Part shown: positions 7,786 to 16,967 of the stretch, piece by piece
How positions within the stretch are numbered: the first letter of the stretch is position 1
Layout: each line of letters starts with the position of its first letter
Assembly: GCF_026676115.1 (NCBI RefSeq)
Contig: NZ_JAPONB010000002.1
Location: 186,001 to 250,000, forward strand
Origin: Salinimicrobium sp. TH3
Lineage (GTDB): Bacteria > Bacteroidota > Bacteroidia > Flavobacteriales > Flavobacteriaceae
Reading direction: 5' to 3'
DNA length: 64,000 bases
Position numbers and translations under genes: made by a program
The notes under the pieces: model-generated
Databases searched by the model: none
The model's input: the letters and a program-made list of their open reading frames with translations, nothing else
What the model was told of the DNA's origin: nothing

Positions 7786-9099
7786 ATGGAGTTAAAAGAT
7801 AAATTATTATCCTCATTTCTGGCTTTTGAAGAGAATGTGGACATGCATACAGATATCCACGAAATAAGAAGCCGGGCGATCAAGGATTTTGAGGAAATGG
7901 GATTTCCTACCAAAAAGCAGGAAGCCTGGAAATACACCTCGTTAAACAAGGTTTTGAAGCACGATTATACCGTGTTTCCAAAGAAAGAGGACACCATTGA
8001 TTACCGGGATGTTGAGAAATATTTTATTGATGACATCGATACATATAAGATCGTGTTTATCGATGGGATCTATGCTTCTCATCTCTCGGCAACTACACAT
8101 GAGAAGATCGATGCCTGTTTGATGTCTTCTGCATTGAACAGTTCGAAGTACAAGCCAATTATTGACAATTACTTCAATACAGTGGCACCAAAAGAAAGCC
8201 TTACCTCGCTTAATACAGCTTTTTCAAGGGAAGGTGCTTTTATCAATATTCCCAAGAACACCATGGCCGATAAGCCAATCCAGGTGATCAATTTTTCCAC
8301 GGGAAATGAGTCGGCCCTTTTAGTACAGCCAAGAAACCTGATTGTTGTAGGAGAAAATTCGCATGTACAGATTATCGAGAGGCACCAAAGTCTTACAGAT
8401 CATCCGGTCCTTACGAATTCTGTAACCGAGATCTATGCCGATAAACGTGCTATTGTGGATTATTACAAAATCCAAAATGACAATCACCAGGCTTCATTGA
8501 TCGATAATACATTTATTGAACAGCACAGAGAAAGTAATTGTTCTGTTCATACCTTCTCTTTCGGGGGTAATCTTACCCGCAACAACCTGAACTTTTATCA
8601 AAAAGGTGAGCGCATAGATTCCACCCTTAAAGGAATAACAGTAATTGGAGAAAAACAACATGTAGACCACAATACACTAGTGCACCACATGGAGCCAAAC
8701 TGTGAAAGTCATCAGGATTATAAAGGTGTTTTCGCAGAATCTTCAACAGGGGTTTTCAACGGAAAGATTATTGTGAACAAGGAGGCTCAAAAAACAAATG
8801 CTTTTCAAGCTAACAACAACATTCTGCTGGATGATAAGGCAACCATTAACTCAAAACCACAGCTGGAAATCTTTGCCGATGATGTGAAGTGTAGCCATGG
8901 ATGTACCATTGGACAACTCGACGATGATTCCTTATTCTATCTTCGATCCCGTGGGGTTCCTTTAAAAGAAGCAAGAGCCTTATTAATGTACGCCTTTGCA
9001 AATAATGTATTAGAGAGTGTAAAAATTCCTGAACTTAAAACCAGGATCACAAAAATTATTGCTTTAAAACTTGGCGTAAATGTAGGCTATAGCCTCTAA
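7786..9099 (+). CDS. sufD: Fe-S cluster assembly protein SufD
   Basis: SufD pairs with SufB in the SufBC2D scaffold and is needed for iron acquisition. The protein has 437 aa, with a variable helical N-terminus (KKQEAWKYTSLNKVL) and the beta-helix core. The C-terminal conserved block is present: SKPQLEIFADDVKCSHGCTI split here as SKPQLEIFADDV and KCSHGCTIGQLDDDSLFYL, then RSRGVPLKEARALL. It follows sufC and precedes sufS by 20 nt. Confidence 0.96.
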   Translation: MELKDKLLSSFLAFEENVDMHTDIHEIRSRAIKDFEEMGFPTKKQEAWKYTSLNKVLKHDYTVFPKKEDTIDYRDVEKYFIDDIDTYKIVFIDGIYASHLSATTHEKIDACLMSSALNSSKYKPIIDNYFNTVAPKESLTSLNTAFSREGAFINIPKNTMADKPIQVINFSTGNESALLVQPRNLIVVGENSHVQIIERHQSLTDHPVLTNSVTEIYADKRAIVDYYKIQNDNHQASLIDNTFIEQHRESNCSVHTFSFGGNLTRNNLNFYQKGERIDSTLKGITVIGEKQHVDHNTLVHHMEPNCESHQDYKGVFAESSTGVFNGKIIVNKEAQKTNAFQANNNILLDDKATINSKPQLEIFADDVKCSHGCTIGQLDDDSLFYLRSRGVPLKEARALLMYAFANNVLESVKIPELKTRITKIIALKLGVNVGYSL

Positions 9100-9119
9100 C
9101 GATATTAAACCCATTTTTA

Positions 9120-10358
9120 ATGAAAGTTGCCTCTACCAGAACTAATTTTGATGTCGAAACTATCCGCAAGGATTTTCCCATTCTCTCACGCGAGGTGAAT
9201 GGAAAACCTCTGGTATATTTCGATAACGCGGCAACCTCTCAAACTCCGCAGCAGGTAATAAACGCTATTGTAGACTACTACACGCGCTATAATGCCAATA
9301 TCCACCGTGGAGTGCATACCCTCTCACAAGAAGCTACAGATGCTTATGAGCAGGCAAGGGTTAAAGTGCAAAAACATTTTAATGCCGCTCAATCTCATGA
9401 AATCATTTTTACTTCGGGAACAACCCATGCGATCAATCTTGTCGCTAGTGGATTTTCCTCGCTTCTAAAGGAAGGTGAGGAGATTATAGTTTCGGCCCTG
9501 GAACATCACAGCAATATAGTACCGTGGCAAATGCTCTGCGAAAGAACCGGAGCAAAGCTAAAGGTTATTCCTATGAATGACGATGGTACGCTCAACATGA
9601 AGGAGTATGAAAAACTTCTTTCAGAAAAAACAAAGCTGGTTTTTGTAAATCACGTATCCAATGCCTTAGGCACTATTAATCCTGTTGAGGAAATTATCGA
9701 CAAAGCTCATGGTGTAGGCGCTGCTGTCCTATTGGATGGCGCCCAGGCGGCACCACATATAAAAGCAAATGTCCAGGAGTTGGATGTGGATTTTTATGTT
9801 GTCTCTGCTCACAAGATGTGTGGACCTACAGGGGTAGGTATGCTTTACGGAAAAGAAGAATGGTTAAAAAAACTTCCTCCCTACCAGGGAGGAGGTGAAA
9901 TGATCGCGACCGTGACCTTTGAAAAGACAACCTACGCCGATCTTCCTCACAAGTTTGAAGCCGGCACACCCGACATCTGCGGCGGGATTGCTTTTGGAGC
10001 CGCTTTAGACTACATGAATTCCATAGGTTTTGAAAACATAGCTTCCTATGAACATGAATTACTGGAATATGCCACAGAGAAGCTTCAGGAAATAGAAGGC
10101 TTGAGAATTTATGGCACTTCCGCAGAAAAAACTGCAGTGATCTCTTTTAACATTTGCGATATTCATCCCTATGACATCGGGACCATTATAGATAAACTGG
10201 GAATAGCAGTAAGAACCGGCCACCACTGCGCCCAACCGGTTATGGATTATTATAAAATTCCGGGAACAGTAAGAGCTTCTTTTTCCTTTTACAATACTAA
10301 AGAAGAGATCGATATTTTTGTGGAGGCCGTAAAAAGGGCTAAAAATATGCTATCCTAA
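9120..10358 (+). CDS. sufS: cysteine desulfurase SufS
   Basis: This PLP enzyme converts cysteine to alanine and passes the sulfane sulfur to SufE. The protein has 412 aa, a group II NifS-like desulfurase. The PLP-binding lysine is K232 in VVSAHKMCGPTGVG, and the persulfide cysteine is C370 in RTGHHCAQPVMDYY. Other typical motifs are YFDNAATSQTP, SGTTHAINLVA and EHHSNIVPWQ. The start at ATG 9120 gives the usual N-terminus. It is followed after 10 nt by a META-domain lipoprotein and then sufE. Confidence 0.97.
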   Translation: MKVASTRTNFDVETIRKDFPILSREVNGKPLVYFDNAATSQTPQQVINAIVDYYTRYNANIHRGVHTLSQEATDAYEQARVKVQKHFNAAQSHEIIFTSGTTHAINLVASGFSSLLKEGEEIIVSALEHHSNIVPWQMLCERTGAKLKVIPMNDDGTLNMKEYEKLLSEKTKLVFVNHVSNALGTINPVEEIIDKAHGVGAAVLLDGAQAAPHIKANVQELDVDFYVVSAHKMCGPTGVGMLYGKEEWLKKLPPYQGGGEMIATVTFEKTTYADLPHKFEAGTPDICGGIAFGAALDYMNSIGFENIASYEHELLEYATEKLQEIEGLRIYGTSAEKTAVISFNICDIHPYDIGTIIDKLGIAVRTGHHCAQPVMDYYKIPGTVRASFSFYNTKEEIDIFVEAVKRAKNMLS

Positions 10359-10368
10359 TTTACGGGTT

Positions 10369-10782
10369 ATGAAACAAATCCTGTTTTTAGTTTGCTCTCT
10401 GATTTTGTTTTCCTGTGCGAATACCGCAGATACGGTAACAGAAGAAATTTTGCTGGGAGAATACAGGGTGATAGAAATTGATGTCGAACAATCTCTTGAA
10501 AATGAAATAATTTTCGATTTTAGCCCTGTAGGTAACAGGGTATCAGGGAATACGGGATGTAATAGATTTTCAGCTAATTACAGTCAACAGGGAAACAACC
10601 TTGAGTTTTCTACCCCTATGAATACCAGAAAGTACTGCAAGGGAAAAATGGAAGTGGAGAAACAAATTCTTTCTTCTCTTGAAAAGGCTTCCAGGCTGGA
10701 TCGCAATGGTAAGGAAATTGTGGTTTATTCCAGTAATAACATACCTTTAATGACCTTAATTAAAATTGAGCATAGTGAGTAA
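10369..10782 (+). CDS. META/HslJ-like domain lipoprotein
   Basis: This 137-aa protein starts with a signal peptide and lipobox LFSC (Cys16). The mature part carries the META-domain signature SGNTGCNRFSANY followed by the LEFSTPMNTRKYC block and a C-terminal ISSL-like helix, as in HslJ-type proteins. META domains are linked with heat-shock or envelope stress, but the role here is unknown. It is embedded between sufS and sufE, and its stop overlaps the start of sufE, so the two are translationally coupled. Confidence 0.85.
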   Translation: MKQILFLVCSLILFSCANTADTVTEEILLGEYRVIEIDVEQSLENEIIFDFSPVGNRVSGNTGCNRFSANYSQQGNNLEFSTPMNTRKYCKGKMEVEKQILSSLEKASRLDRNGKEIVVYSSNNIPLMTLIKIEHSE

Positions 10783-11203
10783 TAATATCAAAGAAATACA
10801 GAACGAGATTGTTGATGAGTTCGAAATGTTTGACGACTGGATGCAGCGGTATGAACATATGATCGAACTTGGAAAGTCACTTCCGCTTATAGAAGAAAAG
10901 TACAAGACAGAAGAAAACCTGATAAAGGGTTGCCAGAGCAAAGTGTGGGTTCATGCTGAACTCGAAGGCGACCGATTAATTTTTACGGCCGATAGTGATG
11001 CAATAATAACCAAAGGAATTATTGCTATTCTTATCCGGGCATATTCAAATCAACATCCTAAAGACATCATAGATGCCGATACGGCGTTTATTGATGAAAT
11101 AGGACTAAAAGAACACTTGTCACCAACCCGGGCCAATGGGCTGGTAAGCATGATTAAGCAGTTAAAAATGTATGCTGTTGCATATCAAACGCAATTGAAT
11201 TAA
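10775..11203 (+). CDS. sufE: sulfur acceptor protein SufE
   Basis: SufE accepts sulfur from SufS and stimulates its activity. The conserved cysteine is C53 (counting from the GTG start) in LIKGCQSKVWVHAEL, and the fold signature DDWMQRYEHMIELGKSLP is present. The frame is open from a TTG at 10766, but GTG 10775 is preferred because it overlaps the previous gene by only 8 nt. The length is then 142 aa, normal for the family. It is followed after 1 nt by the DUF59 gene. Confidence 0.94.
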   Translation: MSNNIKEIQNEIVDEFEMFDDWMQRYEHMIELGKSLPLIEEKYKTEENLIKGCQSKVWVHAELEGDRLIFTADSDAIITKGIIAILIRAYSNQHPKDIIDADTAFIDEIGLKEHLSPTRANGLVSMIKQLKMYAVAYQTQLN

Positions 11204-11204
11204 A

Positions 11205-11528
11205 ATGGAACACGCACAGAATTCAGAAGTTTTGGGAGAAAAAATCGTAACGGTTTTAAAAACCATTTACGATCCCGAAATCCCTGTTGACATATACGAA
11301 CTTGGATTGATCTATGACGTTATGGTAAACGAGGACAACGAGATCAAGATCCTTATGACTCTTACAACTCCAAACTGCCCTGTAGCCGAATCGCTACCCA
11401 TGGAAGTTGAGGAAAGGGTTAAATCCATGAATGAGGTAAAGGATTGTGAAGTAGAGATCACTTTTGATCCTCCATGGACCCAGGACCTTATGAGTGAAGA
11501 AGCCAAGCTCGAACTTGGAATGCTCTAA
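11205..11528 (+). CDS. sufT: DUF59/MIP18-family Fe-S assembly factor (SufT-like)
   Basis: This 107-aa single-domain DUF59 protein is of the type that helps deliver or mature Fe-S clusters. The sequence has the family motifs YDPEIPVDIYELGLIYDV, the reactive cysteine in TTPNCPVAESLP and the terminal FDPPWTQDLMSEEAK. It lies 1 nt after sufE. The name sufT is by position and family; PaaD-like proteins share the domain. Confidence 0.88.
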   Translation: MEHAQNSEVLGEKIVTVLKTIYDPEIPVDIYELGLIYDVMVNEDNEIKILMTLTTPNCPVAESLPMEVEERVKSMNEVKDCEVEITFDPPWTQDLMSEEAKLELGML

Positions 11529-11555
11529 TTAAACAGTAATTTTCTAACAACTTTT

Positions 11556-12059
11556 ATGGCCGAAGAAATTGTAAACCGAATAGCCAACAGTAAACTTGTT
11601 ACTATTGACCTGGAAGATTATTATCCTGTAGGCGAACGCGTGGTTTTCGACATAAAAGACTGGCTTTTGGAAGGTTTCGTTCTTAGGGAAAAGGATTTTA
11701 GAGCGACTGCTAAAGCTTACAACTGGTCCCGGTTTGAGGGAAAATATGTGGCTCTAACTTGCTCAAGTGACGCCATTATTCCCGGGTGGGCTTATATGCT
11801 GCTAAACACTTACTTGGCCCCTGTTGCCAAAAAAGTTGTGGTAGGCAATCTTGAAATGCTCGAAACCGTACTCTACACCGAAATTTTACAGGAACTTGAC
11901 GTGACAAAATATGAGGGAGCACCGGTTATTATTAAAGGCTGTTCCAGGAGACCTGTTCCTCAAAATGCCTATCTTCAATTAATATCAAAACTTCAGCCGG
12001 TAGCCAGAAGCATTATGTACGGCGAAGCTTGTTCTTCTGTTCCACTTTATAAAAAATAA
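11556..12059 (+). CDS. DUF2480 family protein
   Basis: This 167-aa soluble protein matches the flavobacterial DUF2480 family: VTIDLEDYYPVGERVVFDIK at the start, the tail VIIKGCSRRPVPQNAYLQL and SIMYGEACSSVPLYK. Two cysteines near the C-terminus (in KGCSRRP and GEACSSVP) are striking next to Fe-S assembly genes, but their role is unknown. It lies 27 nt after the DUF59 gene and 2 nt before the DUF3078 gene, which supports co-transcription. Confidence 0.85.
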   Translation: MAEEIVNRIANSKLVTIDLEDYYPVGERVVFDIKDWLLEGFVLREKDFRATAKAYNWSRFEGKYVALTCSSDAIIPGWAYMLLNTYLAPVAKKVVVGNLEMLETVLYTEILQELDVTKYEGAPVIIKGCSRRPVPQNAYLQLISKLQPVARSIMYGEACSSVPLYKK

Positions 12060-12061
12060 AT

Positions 12062-12958
12062 ATGAAGAGAGTTCTACTTTCAGTTTTCATTTTTATAGGA
12101 TTTTTTGCCAATGCCCAGGAAAAAGGGGAGGCCGAAGAACAGAAGGAAGGATGGACTACAGAAGGGAATATTCAACTCCTGTTTAACCAGTCAGCTTTTA
12201 ATAAAGAATGGGCCGGCGGAGGAACTTCCAGTCTTGCGGGAAATCTCACTTTTGATTACAGCTTCAATTACTTGATGGATGATATTACCTGGGATAACAA
12301 AGTCTGGGCAACCTACGGACTTACAAAGGTAAAGACCGATGAATTTATAAGGAAGACCAATGACAGGTTTGAAATAAATTCTATTGTGGGAAAACAGATC
12401 AAAGAAACCAATTGGTTCTATTCATTTTTCGCACATTTCCAATCGCAGTTTGACAGCGGTTATGTTTTTTCTGAAGACCCCGACACAGGAGAGATCACCC
12501 GCACCGAAACCTCCCATTTTTTCTCCCCGGCCTATTTAAAAGCAGGACCCGGTATTGGATGGCATAAAAGCGATGATCTGCATTTTAATATAGCACCTGC
12601 AACTTCGCGGTTCATATTTGTAGATGGTGATTTCACCAATGCCCCGGGATATGTGGATGGAAGTTATTACGGAGTTGATAAAGGAGAAACCATGCGGTTT
12701 GAATTTGGTGCCTCTTTAACGGGATATGGAAAATTCAAACTAATCGAAAACGTCATTTTGGAAAACACTCTTAGTCTTTACTCAAATTATCTCGATAAGC
12801 CGGGAAATATTGATCTCGACTATTTAATGAATCTCAATATGAGTATCAATAAATTCCTGTCGGCCAACCTTATTTTTCAGGCGATCTACGATGATAACAC
12901 TATAGGAGCTTTCCAGATTAGAGAGGTTTTTGGAGCCGCGGTCACCTACAATTTTTAA
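12062..12958 (+). CDS. DUF3078 family outer-membrane-type protein
   Basis: This 298-aa protein has a signal peptide (cleavage after FFANAQ). The rest is strand-rich and ends in VTYNF with a terminal Phe, like an outer-membrane beta-barrel. It fits DUF3078 (NQSAFNKEWAGGGTSSLAGN near the start of the mature protein). The family is widespread in Bacteroidota and has no known role. It is the last gene of the SUF run. The function is probably unrelated to cluster assembly. Confidence 0.85.
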   Translation: MKRVLLSVFIFIGFFANAQEKGEAEEQKEGWTTEGNIQLLFNQSAFNKEWAGGGTSSLAGNLTFDYSFNYLMDDITWDNKVWATYGLTKVKTDEFIRKTNDRFEINSIVGKQIKETNWFYSFFAHFQSQFDSGYVFSEDPDTGEITRTETSHFFSPAYLKAGPGIGWHKSDDLHFNIAPATSRFIFVDGDFTNAPGYVDGSYYGVDKGETMRFEFGASLTGYGKFKLIENVILENTLSLYSNYLDKPGNIDLDYLMNLNMSINKFLSANLIFQAIYDDNTIGAFQIREVFGAAVTYNF

Positions 12959-13058
12959 TTTCTTCAGGAACAAAAGCATATCGATCTCAGGAGCCAATTT
13001 TGGCTAATGTTTAAGACGGCTGTTTTAATCATGCCTGTACTTGTAGCGCATATTTATG

Positions 13059-13066
13059 TAACTTTG
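13059..13066 (+). promoter_or_regulatory. -7 element TAACTTTG before hflX
   Basis: This TAnnTTTG match lies 19 nt before the hflX ATG. A TTG at 13041-13043 is slightly too close to be a clear -33 element. The spacer also holds a short AGCCAA/TTGGCT hairpin (12992-13005) without a T-run. Confidence 0.45.
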
Positions 13067-13085
13067 TTGGAATAGCCAATCTTTT

Positions 13086-14309
13086 ATGTTAGAAAAAAAC
13101 GATTTAGAATACGAAAAGGTAGTTTTAATCGGGATCGTCACCCGGGAGCAGAATGAAGAAAAGCTCGAAGAATATCTTGACGAACTGGAGTTTTTAACCT
13201 ACACCGCAGGAGGAGAAGTAGTGAAACGCTACACCCAAAAAATGGAGCGTCCAGATCCTAAAACTTTTATTGGTTCTGGAAAGATGGAAGAAGTGCGGGC
13301 CTATGTCTCAGAACATGAAATAGGGACTGCAATTTTTGATGATGAACTCTCCCCTGCCCAACAGAAAAATATTGAAAAGATCCTCAACTGTAAGGTACTG
13401 GACAGGACCAATCTTATCCTGGATATCTTTGCCCAGCGTGCCACAACCAGTTATGCACGTACACAGGTAGAACTGGCTCAATACCAATATTTACTACCCC
13501 GTCTCGCCGGGATGTGGACCCACCTCGAGCGTCAACGTGGAGGTATTGGAATGAGAGGACCCGGGGAAACAGAGATAGAAACCGATAGACGTATTGTTCG
13601 TGATAAGATCGCTCTTTTAAAGAAAAAGCTTGAAACCATTGATAAGCAGATGGAAGTTCAACGTGGCAACCGTGGCCAGCTGGTAAGAGTAGCTTTGGTT
13701 GGATATACCAACGTTGGAAAATCTACTTTAATGAACGTGATAAGCAAGAGTAAAGTCTTTGCTGAAAATAAACTATTTGCGACTCTGGATACAACGGTGC
13801 GTAAAGTTGTGATAAGAAACCTGCCATTCCTGCTAACAGATACTGTAGGATTCATTAGGAAATTACCTACACAATTAGTCGAATCCTTTAAATCAACACT
13901 GGACGAAGTAAGGGAAGCAGATCTTTTGCTGCACGTAGTAGATATTTCGCATCCACAATTCGAGGATCATATTGCTTCTGTAAACCAGATCCTGGCTGAG
14001 ATCAAAAGCGCCGAAAAACCTGTCCTTATGGTTTTCAATAAGATTGACGCTTATGAAGCCGAAAAGATCGAAGAGGACGACCTAATGACCGAAAAAACCA
14101 GCTCTCATAATACTTTAGCCGAATGGAAAAATACCTGGATGAACCGTCTGGGTGACAATGTTCTCTTCATTTCTGCCCTCAATAAGGAGAATTTGGAGGA
14201 ATTCCGTAAGAAGTTATACGAAGCAGTTCGCGAGATACACATTACACGGTTCCCTTATAATAATTTTCTTTATCCCGAGTACGACACCTACACTGACGAA
14301 GAAGAATAA
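13086..14309 (+). CDS. hflX: ribosome-associated GTPase HflX
   Basis: HflX is a GTPase that splits stalled or hibernating 70S ribosomes, often under heat stress. The protein has 407 aa. The N-terminal HflX domain carries KTFIGSGKMEE and the helical linker RQRGGIGMRGPGETEIETDR. The G domain has G1 GYTNVGKST (206-214), G3 DTVGFIRKLP and G4 NKID. The C-terminus is acidic. It stands alone downstream of the SUF operon with its own promoter. Confidence 0.96.
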   Translation: MLEKNDLEYEKVVLIGIVTREQNEEKLEEYLDELEFLTYTAGGEVVKRYTQKMERPDPKTFIGSGKMEEVRAYVSEHEIGTAIFDDELSPAQQKNIEKILNCKVLDRTNLILDIFAQRATTSYARTQVELAQYQYLLPRLAGMWTHLERQRGGIGMRGPGETEIETDRRIVRDKIALLKKKLETIDKQMEVQRGNRGQLVRVALVGYTNVGKSTLMNVISKSKVFAENKLFATLDTTVRKVVIRNLPFLLTDTVGFIRKLPTQLVESFKSTLDEVREADLLLHVVDISHPQFEDHIASVNQILAEIKSAEKPVLMVFNKIDAYEAEKIEEDDLMTEKTSSHNTLAEWKNTWMNRLGDNVLFISALNKENLEEFRKKLYEAVREIHITRFPYNNFLYPEYDTYTDEEE

Positions 14310-14324
14310 TTTCTGAAAAATCAG

Positions 14325-14332
14325 TAATTTTG
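14325..14332 (+). promoter_or_regulatory. -7 element TAATTTTG
   Basis: This TAnnTTTG match lies 19 nt before the secreted-protein ATG at 14352 and 15 nt after the hflX stop. Confidence 0.4.
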
Positions 14333-14351
14333 AGAAGCTAAATTACTGAAT

Positions 14352-15080
14352 ATGAAAAGCCTGATTCTTTTTTCAATGCTATTGTTTTTTGCAATGGCGA
14401 CTGCACAGGACCTGGAGGGTTCGTGGCAACTCATGGAAATTAACGATCAACCTGTAAGTGATCGGGAGACAGTAAGAATTTATATGGATGGCTACTTTGC
14501 CCAGGGCGCCCGTGAAACCGAAACCAACAAATTCATAAGTGCTCTTGGAGGTGAATACACTATGGATGATTTCTACAAGGAGACCTACGACTTTGATACA
14601 GCAGACACAAATAACCTTGGGAAAACCCGCACTTTTGAGCCTGTTGAAATTCGTCAAAATATGCTTATTCTTACAGCCGAAGACGGCACAACTTCAACCT
14701 GGAAGCGCATTTCAAAAAAGAATAATGATCTTGCCGGAAACTGGGTGATCACAGGAAAACAAAGGAGCGGCGAATTGAGTCGCAGCACCCCCGGAGCTCG
14801 AAGAACCATAAAGATCCTGGGTGGCGAAAGATTTCAATGGGTGGCATTTAATTCCGATACCGGCGAATTCTTTGGAACCGGCGGTGGCACCTATAAAGCA
14901 GAGGACGGAAAATACATTGAGAACATAGAATTTTTCTCAAGAGACGACAGCCGCGTGGGAGCCAGTCTGGACTTTGAGTATGATATAAAAAACGGTGAAT
15001 GGCATCACAGGGGAAAGAGTTCTAAAGGTGATCCTATCTATGAGATCTGGTCTCCTTATGCAGAGGCTTATAAGAAGTAA
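14352..15080 (+). CDS. secreted protein with two lipocalin-like halves
   Basis: This 242-aa protein has a signal peptide (MKSLILFSMLLFFAMATAQ) and two repeated halves. Each half begins with a GSW/GNW motif (LEGSWQLMEIND, LAGNWVITGKQRSG) and continues with strand-rich sequence (FEPVEIRQNMLILTAED, IKILGGERFQWVAFN) ending in Trp-containing strands. This looks like tandem small beta-barrels of the lipocalin/DUF4488 type. The family is not certain. It is likely periplasmic or extracellular. Confidence 0.65.
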   Translation: MKSLILFSMLLFFAMATAQDLEGSWQLMEINDQPVSDRETVRIYMDGYFAQGARETETNKFISALGGEYTMDDFYKETYDFDTADTNNLGKTRTFEPVEIRQNMLILTAEDGTTSTWKRISKKNNDLAGNWVITGKQRSGELSRSTPGARRTIKILGGERFQWVAFNSDTGEFFGTGGGTYKAEDGKYIENIEFFSRDDSRVGASLDFEYDIKNGEWHHRGKSSKGDPIYEIWSPYAEAYKK

Positions 15081-15103
15081 ATTTTTAATAAGATTTGTGA
15101 CTC

Positions 15104-15246
15104 CAAGAGCCAAGACAGATAAAGAACAGATGAGATATGCTTTATTATCAGTTATCACACCTGTGGCCGAAATCTTTTAAGAAATTTTCCAGACCTAAAT
15201 GTGAAAACCAAAAATCAGGCAGGTTCACTTTTAGTCTTGGCTCTTG
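15104..15246. repeat. 13-bp inverted repeat of CCAAGAN heptads in a convergent spacer
   Basis: CAAGAGCCAAGAC (15104-15116) recurs as the perfect reverse complement GTCTTGGCTCTTG (15234-15246), separated by 117 nt. Both sides are 7-bp periodic: CCAAGAG, CCAAGAC on the left and GTCTTGG, CTCTTGC, ATCTTGG on the right. The interior has no supportable gene. It lies between two convergent genes. Confidence 0.6.
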
Positions 15247-15269
15247 CATCTTGGCTCCACTTTCTTTTT

Positions 15270-16823
15270 TTATCCCATTGCCAGAACAGCTTTTTCAGCA
15301 CATTTCTCTCCGTCAATAGCTGCTGAAACAATTCCGCCTGCATATCCTGCACCTTCCCCACAGGGATAAAGACCTTTGATCTGAACATGTTCCAGGGTTT
15401 CCCTATCTCTTGGGATTCTCACCGGGGAAGATGTTCTTGATTCGGTCGCATGCACAACAGCTTCATTGGTAAAATATCCCTTCATGCTTTTCCCAAACTC
15501 TATAAATCCCTTCTGAAGGCTTTCATATACGAATCCAGGCAATACTTCTCCCAGTTCAACTGAAGCGATCCCCGGTTTATAGGAAGTCTCGGGTAGAGAA
15601 GAAGATATCTTCCCGCTGCTGAAATCTACCAACCGTTGAGCGGGTGCTGTCTGGGTTTTTCCTCCGGCTATCCAAGCCTTTTTCTCCACTTCCTGCTGAA
15701 ACTTAAGAGCTGCCAACGGAGAGTCTCCAAAAATGGCAAAATCTGAAGGTTTTATTTCCACCACAATCCCCGAGTTGGCAGTGGCCTGATCCCTTTTACT
15801 GGGGGACCAGCCATTAGTCACGATCTCTCCCGGGGAAGTCGCACAGGGCGCAATAATCCCGCCGGGGCACATGCAGAAGGAATAAACGCCCCTGCCCTTC
15901 ACCTGTTTTACGATGCTGTATGAAGAGGGAGGTAAAAACTCTCCCCTATTTGCAGTGTGGTACTGAATTTGGTCGATCAAAGCCTGTGGATGTTCCACTC
16001 TTACTCCCAGAGCAAAAGGTTTGGCTTCAATAAAGATCTTTTTATTGTAAAGCAGGGTAAAAATATCCTTGGCAGAATGACCTGTGGCTAAAATGAGTTT
16101 TTTGGCAACTATTTTCCTGCCATCCATTAGTACAACTCCCGCAATCTCTTCATTTTGCAAAAGGATATCTGTAACACGGGAATTAAAAAGAACTTCTCCG
16201 CCGTGATCTATAATAGTTTTTGTGATATCCTGGATAATTGCAGGTAACTTATTAGTGCCGATATGCGGGTGCGCCTCCACCAGGATTTGATTTGTAGCAC
16301 CAAAGGCAACCAGCAGCTCTAAAATGCGATTTACGTCTCCCCTTTTCTTGCTCCTGGTGTAAAGCTTACCATCAGAATAAGTGCCTGCACCACCCTCTCC
16401 AAAACAGTAATTGGAATCCTGATCTACAACGTGCTCAATATTTAACTTTTTGAGATCCCTGCGGCGGGCGCGAACATCCTTTCCCCTCTCGACCACAATT
16501 GGTTTCTTGCCCAGTTCAATACAGCGCAAAGCAGCAAAGAGTCCGGCAGGTCCTGCCCCGACTATTATAATCTCTTCGGCATTAGAAACATCTTTATATT
16601 CGGGAGTTGTGATCTTTTTTTCCTCAAAATCTTCCTGCAGGTATACCTGCACCTTCAGGTTCACCTTAATGTTTCTTTGCCGTGCATCAATACTTCTCTT
16701 TAAAACCTCCACATGGGTGATTTCATTAATGGGAAGCCCATACTGTTTGGCTACAAAGTGTTTTACGGCCTCGGTATTTCCGGCAGTTTCAGGAGATACC
16801 TGGAAAGAAAATTCTTGTTGCAT
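15270..16823 (-). CDS. NAD(P)/FAD-dependent oxidoreductase, unknown substrate
   Basis: This 517-aa flavoprotein belongs to the conserved family of FAD-dependent dehydrogenases with an N-terminal helical domain of about 80 residues. The Rossmann motif is IIVGAGPAGLFAALRC, followed by VERGKDVRARRRD. FGEGGAGTYSDGKLYTR, LATGHSAKDIF and the C-terminal CGEGAGYAGGIVSAA are family hallmarks. It has no signal peptide or membrane segment. The physiological substrate is not known. It is transcribed alone, with a TATATTTG element 20 nt upstream. Confidence 0.88.
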   Translation of the reverse strand: MQQEFSFQVSPETAGNTEAVKHFVAKQYGLPINEITHVEVLKRSIDARQRNIKVNLKVQVYLQEDFEEKKITTPEYKDVSNAEEIIIVGAGPAGLFAALRCIELGKKPIVVERGKDVRARRRDLKKLNIEHVVDQDSNYCFGEGGAGTYSDGKLYTRSKKRGDVNRILELLVAFGATNQILVEAHPHIGTNKLPAIIQDITKTIIDHGGEVLFNSRVTDILLQNEEIAGVVLMDGRKIVAKKLILATGHSAKDIFTLLYNKKIFIEAKPFALGVRVEHPQALIDQIQYHTANRGEFLPPSSYSIVKQVKGRGVYSFCMCPGGIIAPCATSPGEIVTNGWSPSKRDQATANSGIVVEIKPSDFAIFGDSPLAALKFQQEVEKKAWIAGGKTQTAPAQRLVDFSSGKISSSLPETSYKPGIASVELGEVLPGFVYESLQKGFIEFGKSMKGYFTNEAVVHATESRTSSPVRIPRDRETLEHVQIKGLYPCGEGAGYAGGIVSAAIDGEKCAEKAVLAMG

Positions 16824-16842
16824 GGATATTCATTAGCGGGTG

Positions 16843-16850
16843 CAAATATA
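16843..16850 (-). promoter_or_regulatory. -7 element TATATTTG
   Basis: CAAATATA on the plus strand reads TATATTTG on the minus strand, 20 nt before the oxidoreductase start. Confidence 0.5.
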
Positions 16851-16967
16851 AGACTTGGAAATCTAAACTTTGGGAAAGGAGGAAGAACTCCTCCAACAAA
16901 TATTTCATCTACGGTGAAACGTTTGAGTACCTTCCTCGTCTTATACTCACGAATTAAAACATTGATC

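Noticed and set aside
12992-13005. AGCCAA/TTGGCT hairpin after the DUF3078 gene as terminator
   Set aside because: The stem is only six bases and no T-run follows.
16713-16967. Upstream extension of the NTF2-like protein
   Set aside because: It overlaps the opposite-strand flavoprotein gene and its promoter, and the domain begins at the internal ATG 16968.
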